A stretch of 7,888 nt of DNA from UBA4615 sp044360485 (lineage in GTDB: Bacteria; Pseudomonadota; Gammaproteobacteria; Burkholderiales; Burkholderiaceae_E), in the NCBI GenBank assembly GCA_044360485.1, contig JBIKKG010000152.1, forward strand, positions 1 through 7,888, given 5' to 3'. Numbering within the stretch: the first letter of the stretch is position 1; each line of letters starts with the position of its first letter. Below the pieces are notes generated by a model that worked only from the letters and a program-made list of their open reading frames with translations, had not been told where the DNA came from and ran no database searches. The position numbers were made by a program, and so were the translations under genes. This document shows, one piece after another, positions 1-5,928 of this stretch.

Positions 1-47
1 AGCAAGGCGATCAGGGCAAAGGTGCGCCAGAACAGCGATAAGCGCAC
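1..47 (-). CDS. envZ: EnvZ-type sensor histidine kinase, N-terminal fragment (cut by window edge)
   Basis: Only the first 15 codons are present, reading V(M)RLSLFWRTFALIAL from a GTG at 47-45. This is a short basic N-terminus leading into a hydrophobic segment, as expected for the first transmembrane helix of an inner-membrane sensor kinase. It begins 8 bases after the ompR stop codon on the same strand, which is the standard ompR-envZ order. EnvZ phosphorylates and dephosphorylates OmpR in response to osmotic and envelope conditions. No Shine-Dalgarno sequence precedes the GTG, so translation may be coupled to ompR. An in-frame CTG at 59-57 is a weaker alternative start. The identity rests on position and a very short peptide, since no kinase domain is visible here. 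Confidence 0.6.
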   Translation of the reverse strand, partial: MRLSLFWRTFALIAL

Positions 48-55
48 GGCGGTAC

Positions 56-769
56 TCAGTCGGGCACGAACACGTAGCCCACGCCCCAGACGGTCTGGAT
101 GTAGCGCGGACTGGCAGGGTCGGGTTCGATCAGCTTGCGCAATCGGGAGATCTGCACATCCAGGCTGCGATCGAAGGCGCCGTATTCGCGTCCGCGTGCC
201 AGCACCATCAGTTTGTCGCGCGACAAGGGTTGTCGCGGGTGGCGCGCGAATACCTTCATCACGGAGAACTCACCGCTGGTGAGCGTGAGCGGCTCGCCAT
301 CGCGGGTGAGCGTGCGTTGCGCCGGGTCAAAAATGAACGGCCCGAAGCTCACTGGGCCGATATCGGTCGCCGGAGCCCCCGGGGCCTCGGCAGCGGGTTG
401 TCGGCGCAGCACAGCATGGATGCGGGCCAGCAGCTCACGCGGATTGAAGGGCTTGGGCAGGTAATCGTCAGCGCCCATTTCAAGACCGACGATGCGGTCG
501 ACTTCGTCGCCCTTGGCCGTCAGCATGATGACCGGGGTGCGGTCATTGGCCGCACGCAAGCGGCGCACGATCGACAGGCCGTCTTCCCCGGGGAGCATGA
601 GGTCGAGCACGAGGAGGTCTGGCGTGGCGCGCTGCAGCATGCGGTTCAGAGCGGCCCCATCGGCGGCGAGCGATACCTCGAAGCCGTTGCCGCTCAGATA
701 GCGCGAGAGCAGGTCACGCAGTTTGGGATCGTCATCCACGACGATCAGTCGCTTGGCCGATGGGCTCAT
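56..769 (-). CDS. ompR: OmpR, two-component DNA-binding response regulator
   Basis: This 237-residue response regulator binds DNA and, in relatives, controls porin and envelope genes when phosphorylated by EnvZ. The receiver domain (about residues 5-122) has the acidic pair D12-D13, the phospho-acceptor D56 in LVLDLMLPGEDG, T84 and K106 in the KPFNPREL segment. A short linker (about 123-138) leads to a winged-helix domain (about 140-237) with LTSGEF, PLSRDKLM, ARGREY, SLDVQISRLR and the closing IQTVWGVGYVFVPD. Those stretches match Escherichia coli OmpR as I remember it, so this is a true OmpR and not just a member of the family. I chose the ATG at 769 because it puts the receiver domain at the usual distance. 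An in-frame ATG at 802 would add 11 residues, and neither has a clear ribosome binding site. envZ follows at once, and a possible autoregulatory site lies upstream. Confidence 0.93.
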   Translation of the reverse strand: MSPSAKRLIVVDDDPKLRDLLSRYLSGNGFEVSLAADGAALNRMLQRATPDLLVLDLMLPGEDGLSIVRRLRAANDRTPVIMLTAKGDEVDRIVGLEMGADDYLPKPFNPRELLARIHAVLRRQPAAEAPGAPATDIGPVSFGPFIFDPAQRTLTRDGEPLTLTSGEFSVMKVFARHPRQPLSRDKLMVLARGREYGAFDRSLDVQISRLRKLIEPDPASPRYIQTVWGVGYVFVPD

Positions 770-841
770 CGCGCGATGATACTGCCGGGCGACATCTGCC
801 ATGGAGCTCGGATGCTGACTGGAGGCGAGGAGCGAGGCGGT

Positions 842-861
842 TGTTACGCACTGTTACTCTC
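842..861 (-). promoter_or_regulatory. Tandem 10-bp repeat resembling two OmpR half-sites
   Basis: On the minus strand the sequence reads GAGAGTAACA then GTGCGTAACA, two adjacent decamers identical at 8 of 10 positions and sharing GTAACA in the same phase. OmpR is known to bind head-to-tail 10-bp half-sites containing a GNAACA/GTTACA-like core. The repeat lies about 73-92 bases upstream of the chosen ompR start (40-59 from the alternative start) and within the region shared with the divergent gene at 940. Assignment to OmpR is inference from pattern and position. Confidence 0.4.
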
Positions 862-910
862 CTTACCAGGCGCGGCAGCCCCTGCGACCGGAGGCCTTGC
901 GGGGCGCCGA

Positions 911-916
911 TAGAAT
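911..916 (+). promoter_or_regulatory. Candidate -10 element for the exported-protein gene
   Basis: TAGAAT matches five of six bases of the sigma-70 -10 consensus and sits 24 bases before the GTG at 940, which would give a short leader containing the ribosome binding site at 927. No convincing -35 hexamer is present at normal spacing, so use of this promoter would need an activator or would be weak. The tandem OmpR-like repeat lies about 50 bases upstream. Confidence 0.35.
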
Positions 917-926
917 GGCGGGTCGC

Positions 927-932
927 AAGGAG
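927..932 (+). promoter_or_regulatory. Ribosome binding site supporting the GTG start at 940
   Basis: AAGGAG is a strong Shine-Dalgarno match. It ends 7 bases before the GTG at 940 but only 1 base before the in-frame ATG at 934, so spacing favours GTG 940. The downstream ATG at 1000, which would give a more typical signal peptide, has no such site. Confidence 0.55.
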
Positions 933-939
933 AATGGGT

Positions 940-1359
940 GTGAGCGTTGGGGATCGATCGGGTTGGGAAAGCTGCGCCGGGTCGTGTGCTCAAGCGCTCA
1001 TGCGCGTCGGGCTTGTCCTGGTCGGGCTCACCCTGGTGACCCTTGGATCGGCTGTCAGAGCCCACCCGCCCGGCATGGAAGACCCGGAGCGTCAGCAGCG
1101 GCGCATGGAACTGCGCCAGCATCTGATGCAGGAACGTGAGCGCTGGCGCCCCGAATCGCAGGGCGGACCACGCGAAGCGATGCGCCAGGAGATGCGCATC
1201 GATAAGCGCCCCGAGATGCGCAATGAGTTTCAAGTCGAGAGTCGCAATGACCCGCGCGATGACCTGCGAACGGAACGTCTCACGGTTGAAGAACGGCGCG
1301 CGCTGCGGCGCGCGATTCGGGAGGCACAGCGGTTTCCTGCGGAGCCCGTGACCCCCTGA
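940..1359 (+). CDS. Small exported Arg/Glu/Met-rich protein, function unknown
   Basis: I do not recognise this gene by name. From the GTG at 940 it has 139 residues; from the ATG at 1000 it has 119. A hydrophobic stretch, MRVGLVLVGLTLVTLGSAVRA, followed by HPPG looks like a cleavable Sec signal peptide, with likely cleavage after VRA. The mature part of about 98 residues is very hydrophilic and rich in Arg, Glu, Gln and Met, with repeated MR/EMR/RQ motifs and probably helical. It ends with a segment, RLTVEERRALRRAIREA, that resembles the tail of small uncharacterised betaproteobacterial secreted proteins as I remember them. I favour GTG 940 because of its ribosome binding site, although the 41-residue leader this implies is long. 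It is divergent from ompR, so envelope-related expression is plausible but unproven. The gap to tsaB is 15 bases. Confidence 0.6.
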   Translation: MSVGDRSGWESCAGSCAQALMRVGLVLVGLTLVTLGSAVRAHPPGMEDPERQQRRMELRQHLMQERERWRPESQGGPREAMRQEMRIDKRPEMRNEFQVESRNDPRDDLRTERLTVEERRALRRAIREAQRFPAEPVTP

Positions 1360-1361
1360 CT

Positions 1362-1367
1362 TAGAAT
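1362..1367 (+). promoter_or_regulatory. Candidate -10 element immediately upstream of tsaB
   Basis: TAGAAT ends 7 bases before the tsaB ATG at 1375. A -10 hexamer normally starts transcription about 6-8 bases downstream, so initiation would fall on or beside the A of the start codon and give a leaderless mRNA. There is no Shine-Dalgarno sequence at proper spacing, and no good -35 element is seen. Confidence 0.4.
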
Positions 1368-1374
1368 CGGGGTC

Positions 1375-2298
1375 ATGACTGCTTCTGCTTCGCCACCACC
1401 CACCTTCGACGCCGCGCGGGCCGTGCTGGCGCTCGACACTTCGGCGGGGCAGTGTTCGGTCGCCTTGCGCTGGGGGCCGCGCGAAGCCTACCGGGTTGCA
1501 CCGATGATTCAGGGCCATTCGCGCGTGCTGCTGGGCATGATCGATGCGGTCATGGTTGAACTCGGTTGCGACGCCACGCATATCGCCGCCGTGGGCTATG
1601 GGAGCGGCCCGGGGTCATTCACCGGGCTACGGGTCGCCTGCGGTGTGGCGCAAGGCCTTGCCCTTGGCTGGGATTGTCCGGTAGTGGCCGTCGATACGCC
1701 CTGTGCGCTGGCCGTGCAGGCAGCGCTCGCACGCGACCCTGACCGCACGCGTCCTGACGATCTGATCGCGGTGGCCTTGGACCTGCGCATGCAGGAATTC
1801 TGTTGCGCGGTCTTTCGGGCCGACGCGATCCTGGATGCCCAAGCGTGGCCGCAGCCGATCGGTGGGTTGCAACTCGGTCCGCAAGCCCAGGCTGTGGCGC
1901 TGTTTGCGTCTCATGCGCCTGGCGGGCAGGGGGCGCCAGGGGGGCAGCGCATGGGCAGTGACGCTCTGGCGCTTGCCGGCTCACCTGGGCTGTGGCTGGC
2001 CGGTGATGGCTTCGATGTGGGCGAGGCCTTGCGCGCCTGGAGTGCTGCGCTGGTGCAGGCCGCACGGCGCCCGATGCAGGCCGTGCAACCCGATGCCCGT
2101 GCGGTGGCACACCTGGCTGCGCGCGGACTGATGCTTGGTCGCGGGCTGGATGCTGCCGATGCCGCGCCCTTTTACCTTCGCGACAAAGTGGCGCTCGACG
2201 TCACCGAGCAGGCCGCGTTGCGTGCCGCTCGGGCAGCCACATCAGCAGCCGCCCCTGCAGCCGCCGCTGCAGCCTCATCACGCAGCACACCAGGATGA
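1375..2298 (+). CDS. tsaB: TsaB, tRNA t6A37 threonylcarbamoyltransferase complex subunit
   Basis: TsaB (YeaZ) is the scaffold partner of TsaD in the cytoplasmic TsaBCDE pathway, which adds N6-threonylcarbamoyl to A37 of tRNAs that read ANN codons. The N-terminal half carries the ASKHA-fold signature LALDTS (residues 18-23) and the hallmark GSGPGSFTGLRV (76-87). The conserved C-terminal end is PFYLRDKVAL (265-274). At 307 residues it is longer than the usual 220-250. The excess lies in a Gly-rich insertion near 181-195 (APGGQGAPGG) and in an alanine-rich tail after about residue 280. The first 16 residues are also non-conserved. The stop codon overlaps the rimI start (ATGA), which indicates translational coupling. 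The likely promoter sits directly before the ATG. Confidence 0.93.
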   Translation: MTASASPPPTFDAARAVLALDTSAGQCSVALRWGPREAYRVAPMIQGHSRVLLGMIDAVMVELGCDATHIAAVGYGSGPGSFTGLRVACGVAQGLALGWDCPVVAVDTPCALAVQAALARDPDRTRPDDLIAVALDLRMQEFCCAVFRADAILDAQAWPQPIGGLQLGPQAQAVALFASHAPGGQGAPGGQRMGSDALALAGSPGLWLAGDGFDVGEALRAWSAALVQAARRPMQAVQPDARAVAHLAARGLMLGRGLDAADAAPFYLRDKVALDVTEQAALRAARAATSAAAPAAAAAASSRSTPG

Positions 2299-2813
2299 GC
2301 GCGTCCCCGCAATCTGACGCACAGCCCGAGTTGCGCTGGCAGGTCAGGCCGATGCGTGCGGGCGATCTGCCGGTCGTGGCGCAAATCGAGTCCAGGATCT
2401 TTGCGGCCCCCTGGACCCAGGGCAATTTTTCCGACAGCCTGGACGCCGGTTACGACGGCTGGGTATTTCATGCGCCGCAGCCCTTGGAACCGATGCTCGG
2501 GTACGCGATCCTCATGTGGCTGCCCGATGAAGTCCATCTGCTCAATTTGAGTGTGGACGCGCCGATACAGGGGCGTGGCTTGGGTGCGCAGATGCTCGAG
2601 TGGCTGATGACCGATGTGATGCATCGCGGCGCACCCGCCATGCTGCTGGAGGTGCGCCCGTCGAACATGCCGGGGCTGCGCTTGTATGAGCGCAAGGGCT
2701 TTCAGCGTATCGGGTTGCGCAAGGGCTATTACCCGTTGCAAAACGGGGTGCGCGAAGACGCCATCGTGATGCGTCGTCGCTTTGATCCTCACGGCGCAGT
2801 AACGTCGCGTTGA
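2295..2813 (+). CDS. rimI: RimI, ribosomal protein bS18 N-terminal alanine acetyltransferase
   Basis: RimI is a GNAT-family enzyme that uses acetyl-CoA to acetylate the N-terminal alanine of ribosomal protein bS18. The 172-residue protein has the GNAT core: LLNLSVDAPIQGRGLGAQML (82-101), with the acetyl-CoA pyrophosphate-binding QGRGLGA loop at 92-98, then LLEVRPSN with Glu119, LYERKGF with Tyr131, and a closing YYPLQNGVREDAIVM block. Glu119 and Tyr131 align with the catalytic Glu103 and Tyr115 described for enteric RimI. An N-terminal extension of about 14 residues is not conserved. Its ATG overlaps the tsaB stop by ATGA, so it is expected to be co-translated. tsaB-rimI adjacency is common in bacteria. 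A broader GNAT acetyltransferase label is the cautious alternative. Confidence 0.9.
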   Translation: MSASPQSDAQPELRWQVRPMRAGDLPVVAQIESRIFAAPWTQGNFSDSLDAGYDGWVFHAPQPLEPMLGYAILMWLPDEVHLLNLSVDAPIQGRGLGAQMLEWLMTDVMHRGAPAMLLEVRPSNMPGLRLYERKGFQRIGLRKGYYPLQNGVREDAIVMRRRFDPHGAVTSR

Positions 2814-2835
2814 CCTTGCAGGCGAATTGATCGAG

Positions 2836-3501
2836 ATGGATGCACACCGCAGGCGCGCATGGGAGGCGCTGGAGATCGGGCCCTTGTGGCGGCTGCGACC
2901 GCCACCGGCAGACCCGTCCGAGCCGCTGACCTGGACGCAGTTGGAGCAGACGGTGTCCGGTTGCACAGCGTGTGCACTGGCGCACAATCGTCAGCAGACC
3001 GTCTTTGGCGTCGGACCGCAGCCTGCTGCCTGGATGCTTGTTGGCGATGCGCCCGACCAACACGAAGAGGCCAGTGCAGAACCGTTCGCGGGGCCAGCAG
3101 GTCAGTTGCTGGACCAGATGCTTGCAGCCATCAGTGTGAATCGCAGCACGGACGTGTTTGTCACCAACGCGCTCAAGTGCAGACCGCCTGCGAACCGCGA
3201 TCCCTCGCCCGAAGAAGTGTCGCGCTGCCAGCCCTATCTGAAACGTCAGGTCGACCTGGTCCAGCCCAGGCTCATCCTTGCGCTGGGCCAGTTTGCAGCC
3301 CACAGCCTCCTGGGCACCGACGCAAACCTGGCCAGCTTGCGCGGGGTGGTACACCGCTACGCGTCGGCTGCCGGCCCCATCCCGCTGGTGGTGACTTACC
3401 ATCCGGCGTATTTGCTGCGCCATTTGCCTGAAAAGGCACGCAGCTGGGCAGACCTGCGTTTGGCGCGCCGCACCTTCGACACTGACCCTGGCGCGCGCTG
3501 A
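2836..3501 (+). CDS. Family 4-type uracil-DNA glycosylase with [4Fe-4S] cluster
   Basis: This enzyme class removes uracil from DNA to start base excision repair. From the ATG at 2836 it has 221 residues. Four cysteines sit at the family positions for an iron-sulfur cluster: C43 and C46 (GCTAC), C115 (KCRPPANRDP) and C131 (RCQPYL). Other family marks are PFAGPAGQLLDQML (83-96), LILALGQFAA (146-155) and the C-terminal catalytic-loop motif TYHPAYLLR (187-195). Motif 1 reads GDAPDQHEEASAEPF (70-84), where relatives usually have GEAPG at the start and a Gly before xPF, so at least three conserved positions differ. The start is uncertain: a TTG at 2827 is also in frame, but AGGCG at 2820-2824 is better spaced for the ATG. 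The gene follows rimI by 22 bases and is convergent with lplT, 11 bases between stops. Confidence 0.88.
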   Translation: MDAHRRRAWEALEIGPLWRLRPPPADPSEPLTWTQLEQTVSGCTACALAHNRQQTVFGVGPQPAAWMLVGDAPDQHEEASAEPFAGPAGQLLDQMLAAISVNRSTDVFVTNALKCRPPANRDPSPEEVSRCQPYLKRQVDLVQPRLILALGQFAAHSLLGTDANLASLRGVVHRYASAAGPIPLVVTYHPAYLLRHLPEKARSWADLRLARRTFDTDPGAR

Positions 3502-3512
3502 GCCGGGCTGAC

Positions 3513-4790
3513 TCAGTGGCCGCGTGGGGAGTCGGCCTCGACCTCGATGAGACCGATTGAATCGAAGCGGCGCTGATTGGCCCGATGCAGGGCGATCACC
3601 GCAAGCATCGTGACGGCCACCATGGCTCCGAAGGTCACGATGATGGTGTTGATGTGCCAGTCAGCACGAATCAGCACGGCATACAGCGCGAGCATGATCA
3701 GCACCATCAGGTTCTCATTGAAATTCTGGACGGCGATCGAATGGCCTGCGCTCATCAGCACATGCCCGCGATGCTGCAGCAAGGCATTCATGGGCACGAC
3801 GAAAAAGCCGGCGAGCGCGCCGATGATCACCAGCAGCGGATAGGCCACGGACGTGTCGTGCACCAGGGTCATCATTGGCACGATGACCCCCATGGCGACT
3901 CCGCAAGGCAGCACACGCAGCGATCCCCTCAGGGGAATGACGCGGGCTGCCAGCACGGCGCCCAGGGCAATGCCCACCGCCACCACGCCCTGTAGCACGG
4001 CAGCCCGCGACAGCGGCATGCCCAGCTGCACCTCGGCCCACTTGAGCACGATGAACTGCAGTGTGGCGCCGGCGCCCCAAAACAGGGTCGTGACGGCGAG
4101 CGAGATCTGGCCGAGCTTGTCTCGCCACAGCGTGGACAGACAATGGGCGAAGTCCTTGAGCAGTGCGACCGGGTTGCGTGACTGGCGCGCGTAGCGTGCC
4201 CCGGTGTCGGGGATGCGCAAATTGAAGAGCGCTGCGACACCGTACAGACAGGCAATGACCAGAATGGCCGATTCGGCTGGGGTATCGATACCGGTTTCGA
4301 TCGCCGGGAAATCCAAAGAGAGCAAGGCTGTGGCCACTTTCGGGCTGATCAGCACGCCGCCCAGGACGGTGCCCAGGATGATCGAGCCCACGGTGGTGCC
4401 TTCGATCCAGCCGTTGGCCGCCACCAGCTTGCTGGGCGGCAGCAGCTCGGTGAGGATGCCGTACTTGGCGGGCGAGTAGGCCGCCGCACCCAGGCCGACG
4501 ATTGCATAGGCCAGCAGGGGATGCACCGTAAAGAACATCAGCGCGCAGCCGACCACCTTGATCGTGTTGGTGATCAGCATCACACGGCCCTTGGGCATGG
4601 CGTCGGCAAATGGACCTACGAACGGCGCAAGCAATACGTAGGAGACGGTGAAGAAGAGCTTGAGAAGCGGCTTCATCCACTCGGGCGCATGCATCTCGAC
4701 CAGCAGCGCGATGGCGGCGATCAGCAGCGCGTTGTCGGCGAGCGACGAGAAGAACTGCGCCGCCATGATGGTGTAGAAACCGCGTCTCAT
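3513..4790 (-). CDS. lplT: LplT, lysophospholipid transporter (MFS)
   Basis: LplT is an inner-membrane major facilitator superfamily protein that flips lysophospholipids, chiefly lysophosphatidylethanolamine, to the cytoplasmic face for re-acylation by Aas. The 425-residue protein has about twelve hydrophobic segments. It also has stretches that match E. coli LplT as I recall it: AAQFFSSLADNALL (10-23), LLAPFVGPFAD (53-63), GLGAAAYSPAKYGILTEL (99-116), TLFWGAGATLQFIVL, the late GFFVVPMNALLQHRG and SAGHSIAVQNFNEN. The last 25 residues form a charged tail. Length is close to the family norm. In enterics lplT is joined with aas; here the neighbours are a glycosylase gene and alr, so the acyltransferase partner must be elsewhere. 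No Shine-Dalgarno sequence precedes the ATG at 4790. A -10-like TATAAC lies 26 bases upstream. Confidence 0.93.
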   Translation of the reverse strand: MRRGFYTIMAAQFFSSLADNALLIAAIALLVEMHAPEWMKPLLKLFFTVSYVLLAPFVGPFADAMPKGRVMLITNTIKVVGCALMFFTVHPLLAYAIVGLGAAAYSPAKYGILTELLPPSKLVAANGWIEGTTVGSIILGTVLGGVLISPKVATALLSLDFPAIETGIDTPAESAILVIACLYGVAALFNLRIPDTGARYARQSRNPVALLKDFAHCLSTLWRDKLGQISLAVTTLFWGAGATLQFIVLKWAEVQLGMPLSRAAVLQGVVAVGIALGAVLAARVIPLRGSLRVLPCGVAMGVIVPMMTLVHDTSVAYPLLVIIGALAGFFVVPMNALLQHRGHVLMSAGHSIAVQNFNENLMVLIMLALYAVLIRADWHINTIIVTFGAMVAVTMLAVIALHRANQRRFDSIGLIEVEADSPRGH

Positions 4791-4816
4791 TCGGGTACCG
4801 GCTGCCTGAGCGCTGC

Positions 4817-4822
4817 GTTATA
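4817..4822 (-). promoter_or_regulatory. Candidate -10 element for lplT
   Basis: The minus strand reads TATAAC here, 26 bases before the lplT ATG, predicting a leader of roughly 20 bases. No clear -35 hexamer is found at the expected spacing. It faces the opposite-strand alr -10 at 4841 within a 62-base divergent intergenic region. Confidence 0.35.
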
Positions 4823-4840
4823 GCATGAACCCCATGGCGC

Positions 4841-4846
4841 TATAGT
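4841..4846 (+). promoter_or_regulatory. Candidate -10 element immediately upstream of alr
   Basis: TATAGT ends 6 bases before the alr ATG at 4853, so transcription would be expected to begin at or next to the start codon, giving a leaderless mRNA. There is no Shine-Dalgarno sequence before the ATG. The -35 region is weak. Confidence 0.4.
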
Positions 4847-4852
4847 GGCCGG

Positions 4853-5923
4853 ATGTCACGACCGATTGCAGCCTTTATCTCCGTGGCGGCCATGGCCGCC
4901 AATCTTCAGCAAGTGCGAGCTCGTGCGCCGACCTCGCGCGTGTGGGCGGTTGTCAAGGCCAATGCCTATGGACATGGTCTGGCGTCGGCCTGTGAGGGCT
5001 TTGCGGGCGCCGATGGGCTGGCCCTCATCGAATTCGACCATGCCGCCCGGCTGCGTGCGCTGGGCTGGAGCGGTGCGATGCTCATGCTGGAGGGTGCATT
5101 CGATGCTGAGGATGTCAAGAGCGCTGCGCACCTTGGGGCGGCCCTGGTCGTTCATTCGCCTCATCAGCTGCAGTGGATCACGGCGTATCGCGGACAAGCT
5201 CTTGATCTGTGGATCAAGGTCGATACCGGTATGAACCGGCTGGGGTTTGCGCCCAGTGAGCTTGCCGAGGTGCATGCCACGCTCAAGGCGCTGAGCACAG
5301 TCAGCCGTGTGAGCGTGATGACCCATTTCGCCGACGCTGAACGCGAGGGCGGCACCGATCTGCCCTGCGCGCGCTTTGATCAGGCTGCAGCGGGACTGCA
5401 GGGGTGGCACTCGCTGGCCAACTCCGGCGCTGTCCTGTGTGCGCCGCAGACCCACCGGGACTGGGTACGGCCCGGGATCATGCTCTATGGCGCCACACCG
5501 ATGGAGCATCAGTCGGCGGCCGATCTTGGGCTGCGCGCCACGATGAGCCTGCGCAGCGAACTGATCGCGGTGCGACAGGTGCAGGCCGGCGAGGGCGTGG
5601 GCTATGGGTCGACCTTTGTGGCGGACCGATCGATGCGCCTGGGCATCGTGGCCTGTGGGTATGCCGATGGCTATCCGCGTCGTGCTCCAACCGGCACACC
5701 CATCGAGGTCAGCGGTGTGCGCACACGTACCGTGGGCCGAGTCTCGATGGACATGATCGCGGTCGACCTCGAGCCGGTCCCTCAGGCTCAGGTGGGTGCA
5801 GCGGTGGAGTTGTGGGGTGATCGCGTCCCGATCGATCTGGTCGCGGCGCATGCCGGCACGATCGGCTACGAATTGATGTGCGGGCTGGCGCCGCGCGTCC
5901 CGGTGCATATCGTGCGGGGCTGA
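4853..5923 (+). CDS. alr: Alanine racemase (PLP-dependent)
   Basis: Alr interconverts L- and D-alanine, supplying D-alanine for peptidoglycan. The 356-residue protein, of normal length, starts with the family N-terminus RPIAAFIS. Lys35 in AVVKANAYGHG forms the PLP Schiff base. The barrel contains LWIKVDTGMNRLGF (119-132), THFADAE (157-163), SLANSGAVL (187-195) and WVRPGIMLYG (204-213). The C-terminal beta domain carries the second catalytic base Tyr251 in GVGYGSTF, GYADGYPR (269-276) and GRVSMDM (295-301), followed by VELWGD (318-323). All key residues are present, so it should be active. Whether it is the biosynthetic or a catabolic (DadX-like) enzyme cannot be told from sequence; the absence of a dadA neighbour favours biosynthetic. 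radA begins 5 bases after the stop, and lplT is divergent upstream. Confidence 0.96.
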   Translation: MSRPIAAFISVAAMAANLQQVRARAPTSRVWAVVKANAYGHGLASACEGFAGADGLALIEFDHAARLRALGWSGAMLMLEGAFDAEDVKSAAHLGAALVVHSPHQLQWITAYRGQALDLWIKVDTGMNRLGFAPSELAEVHATLKALSTVSRVSVMTHFADAEREGGTDLPCARFDQAAAGLQGWHSLANSGAVLCAPQTHRDWVRPGIMLYGATPMEHQSAADLGLRATMSLRSELIAVRQVQAGEGVGYGSTFVADRSMRLGIVACGYADGYPRRAPTGTPIEVSGVRTRTVGRVSMDMIAVDLEPVPQAQVGAAVELWGDRVPIDLVAAHAGTIGYELMCGLAPRVPVHIVRG

Positions 5924-5928
5924 CCGAC

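Noticed and set aside
853..866. Shine-Dalgarno-like AAGGAG on the minus strand near 859-864 with a nearby GTG, as an ompR upstream start or leader peptide
   Set aside because: The GTG is out of frame with ompR and the ompR frame meets a stop at 854-856. The leader-peptide idea has no further support.
230..913. A 227-codon plus-strand frame opposite ompR
   Set aside because: The minus strand encodes a clear OmpR with all functional residues; the plus-strand product resembles no family.
844..1581. A 245-codon minus-strand frame across the exported-protein gene and the start of tsaB
   Set aside because: It runs antisense to a gene with signal peptide and ribosome binding site and to the conserved start of TsaB, and has no recognisable motif.
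2172..3423. Long minus-strand open frames opposite tsaB, rimI and the glycosylase gene
   Set aside because: They overlap each other and three well-supported genes, and show the low-complexity Arg/His/Ala composition typical of shadow frames.
3498..3516. CTGAG...CTCAG inverted repeat at the convergent stops of the glycosylase gene and lplT, as a terminator
   Set aside because: The stem has only 5 bp with a 9-base loop and no T-run, which is too weak to call.
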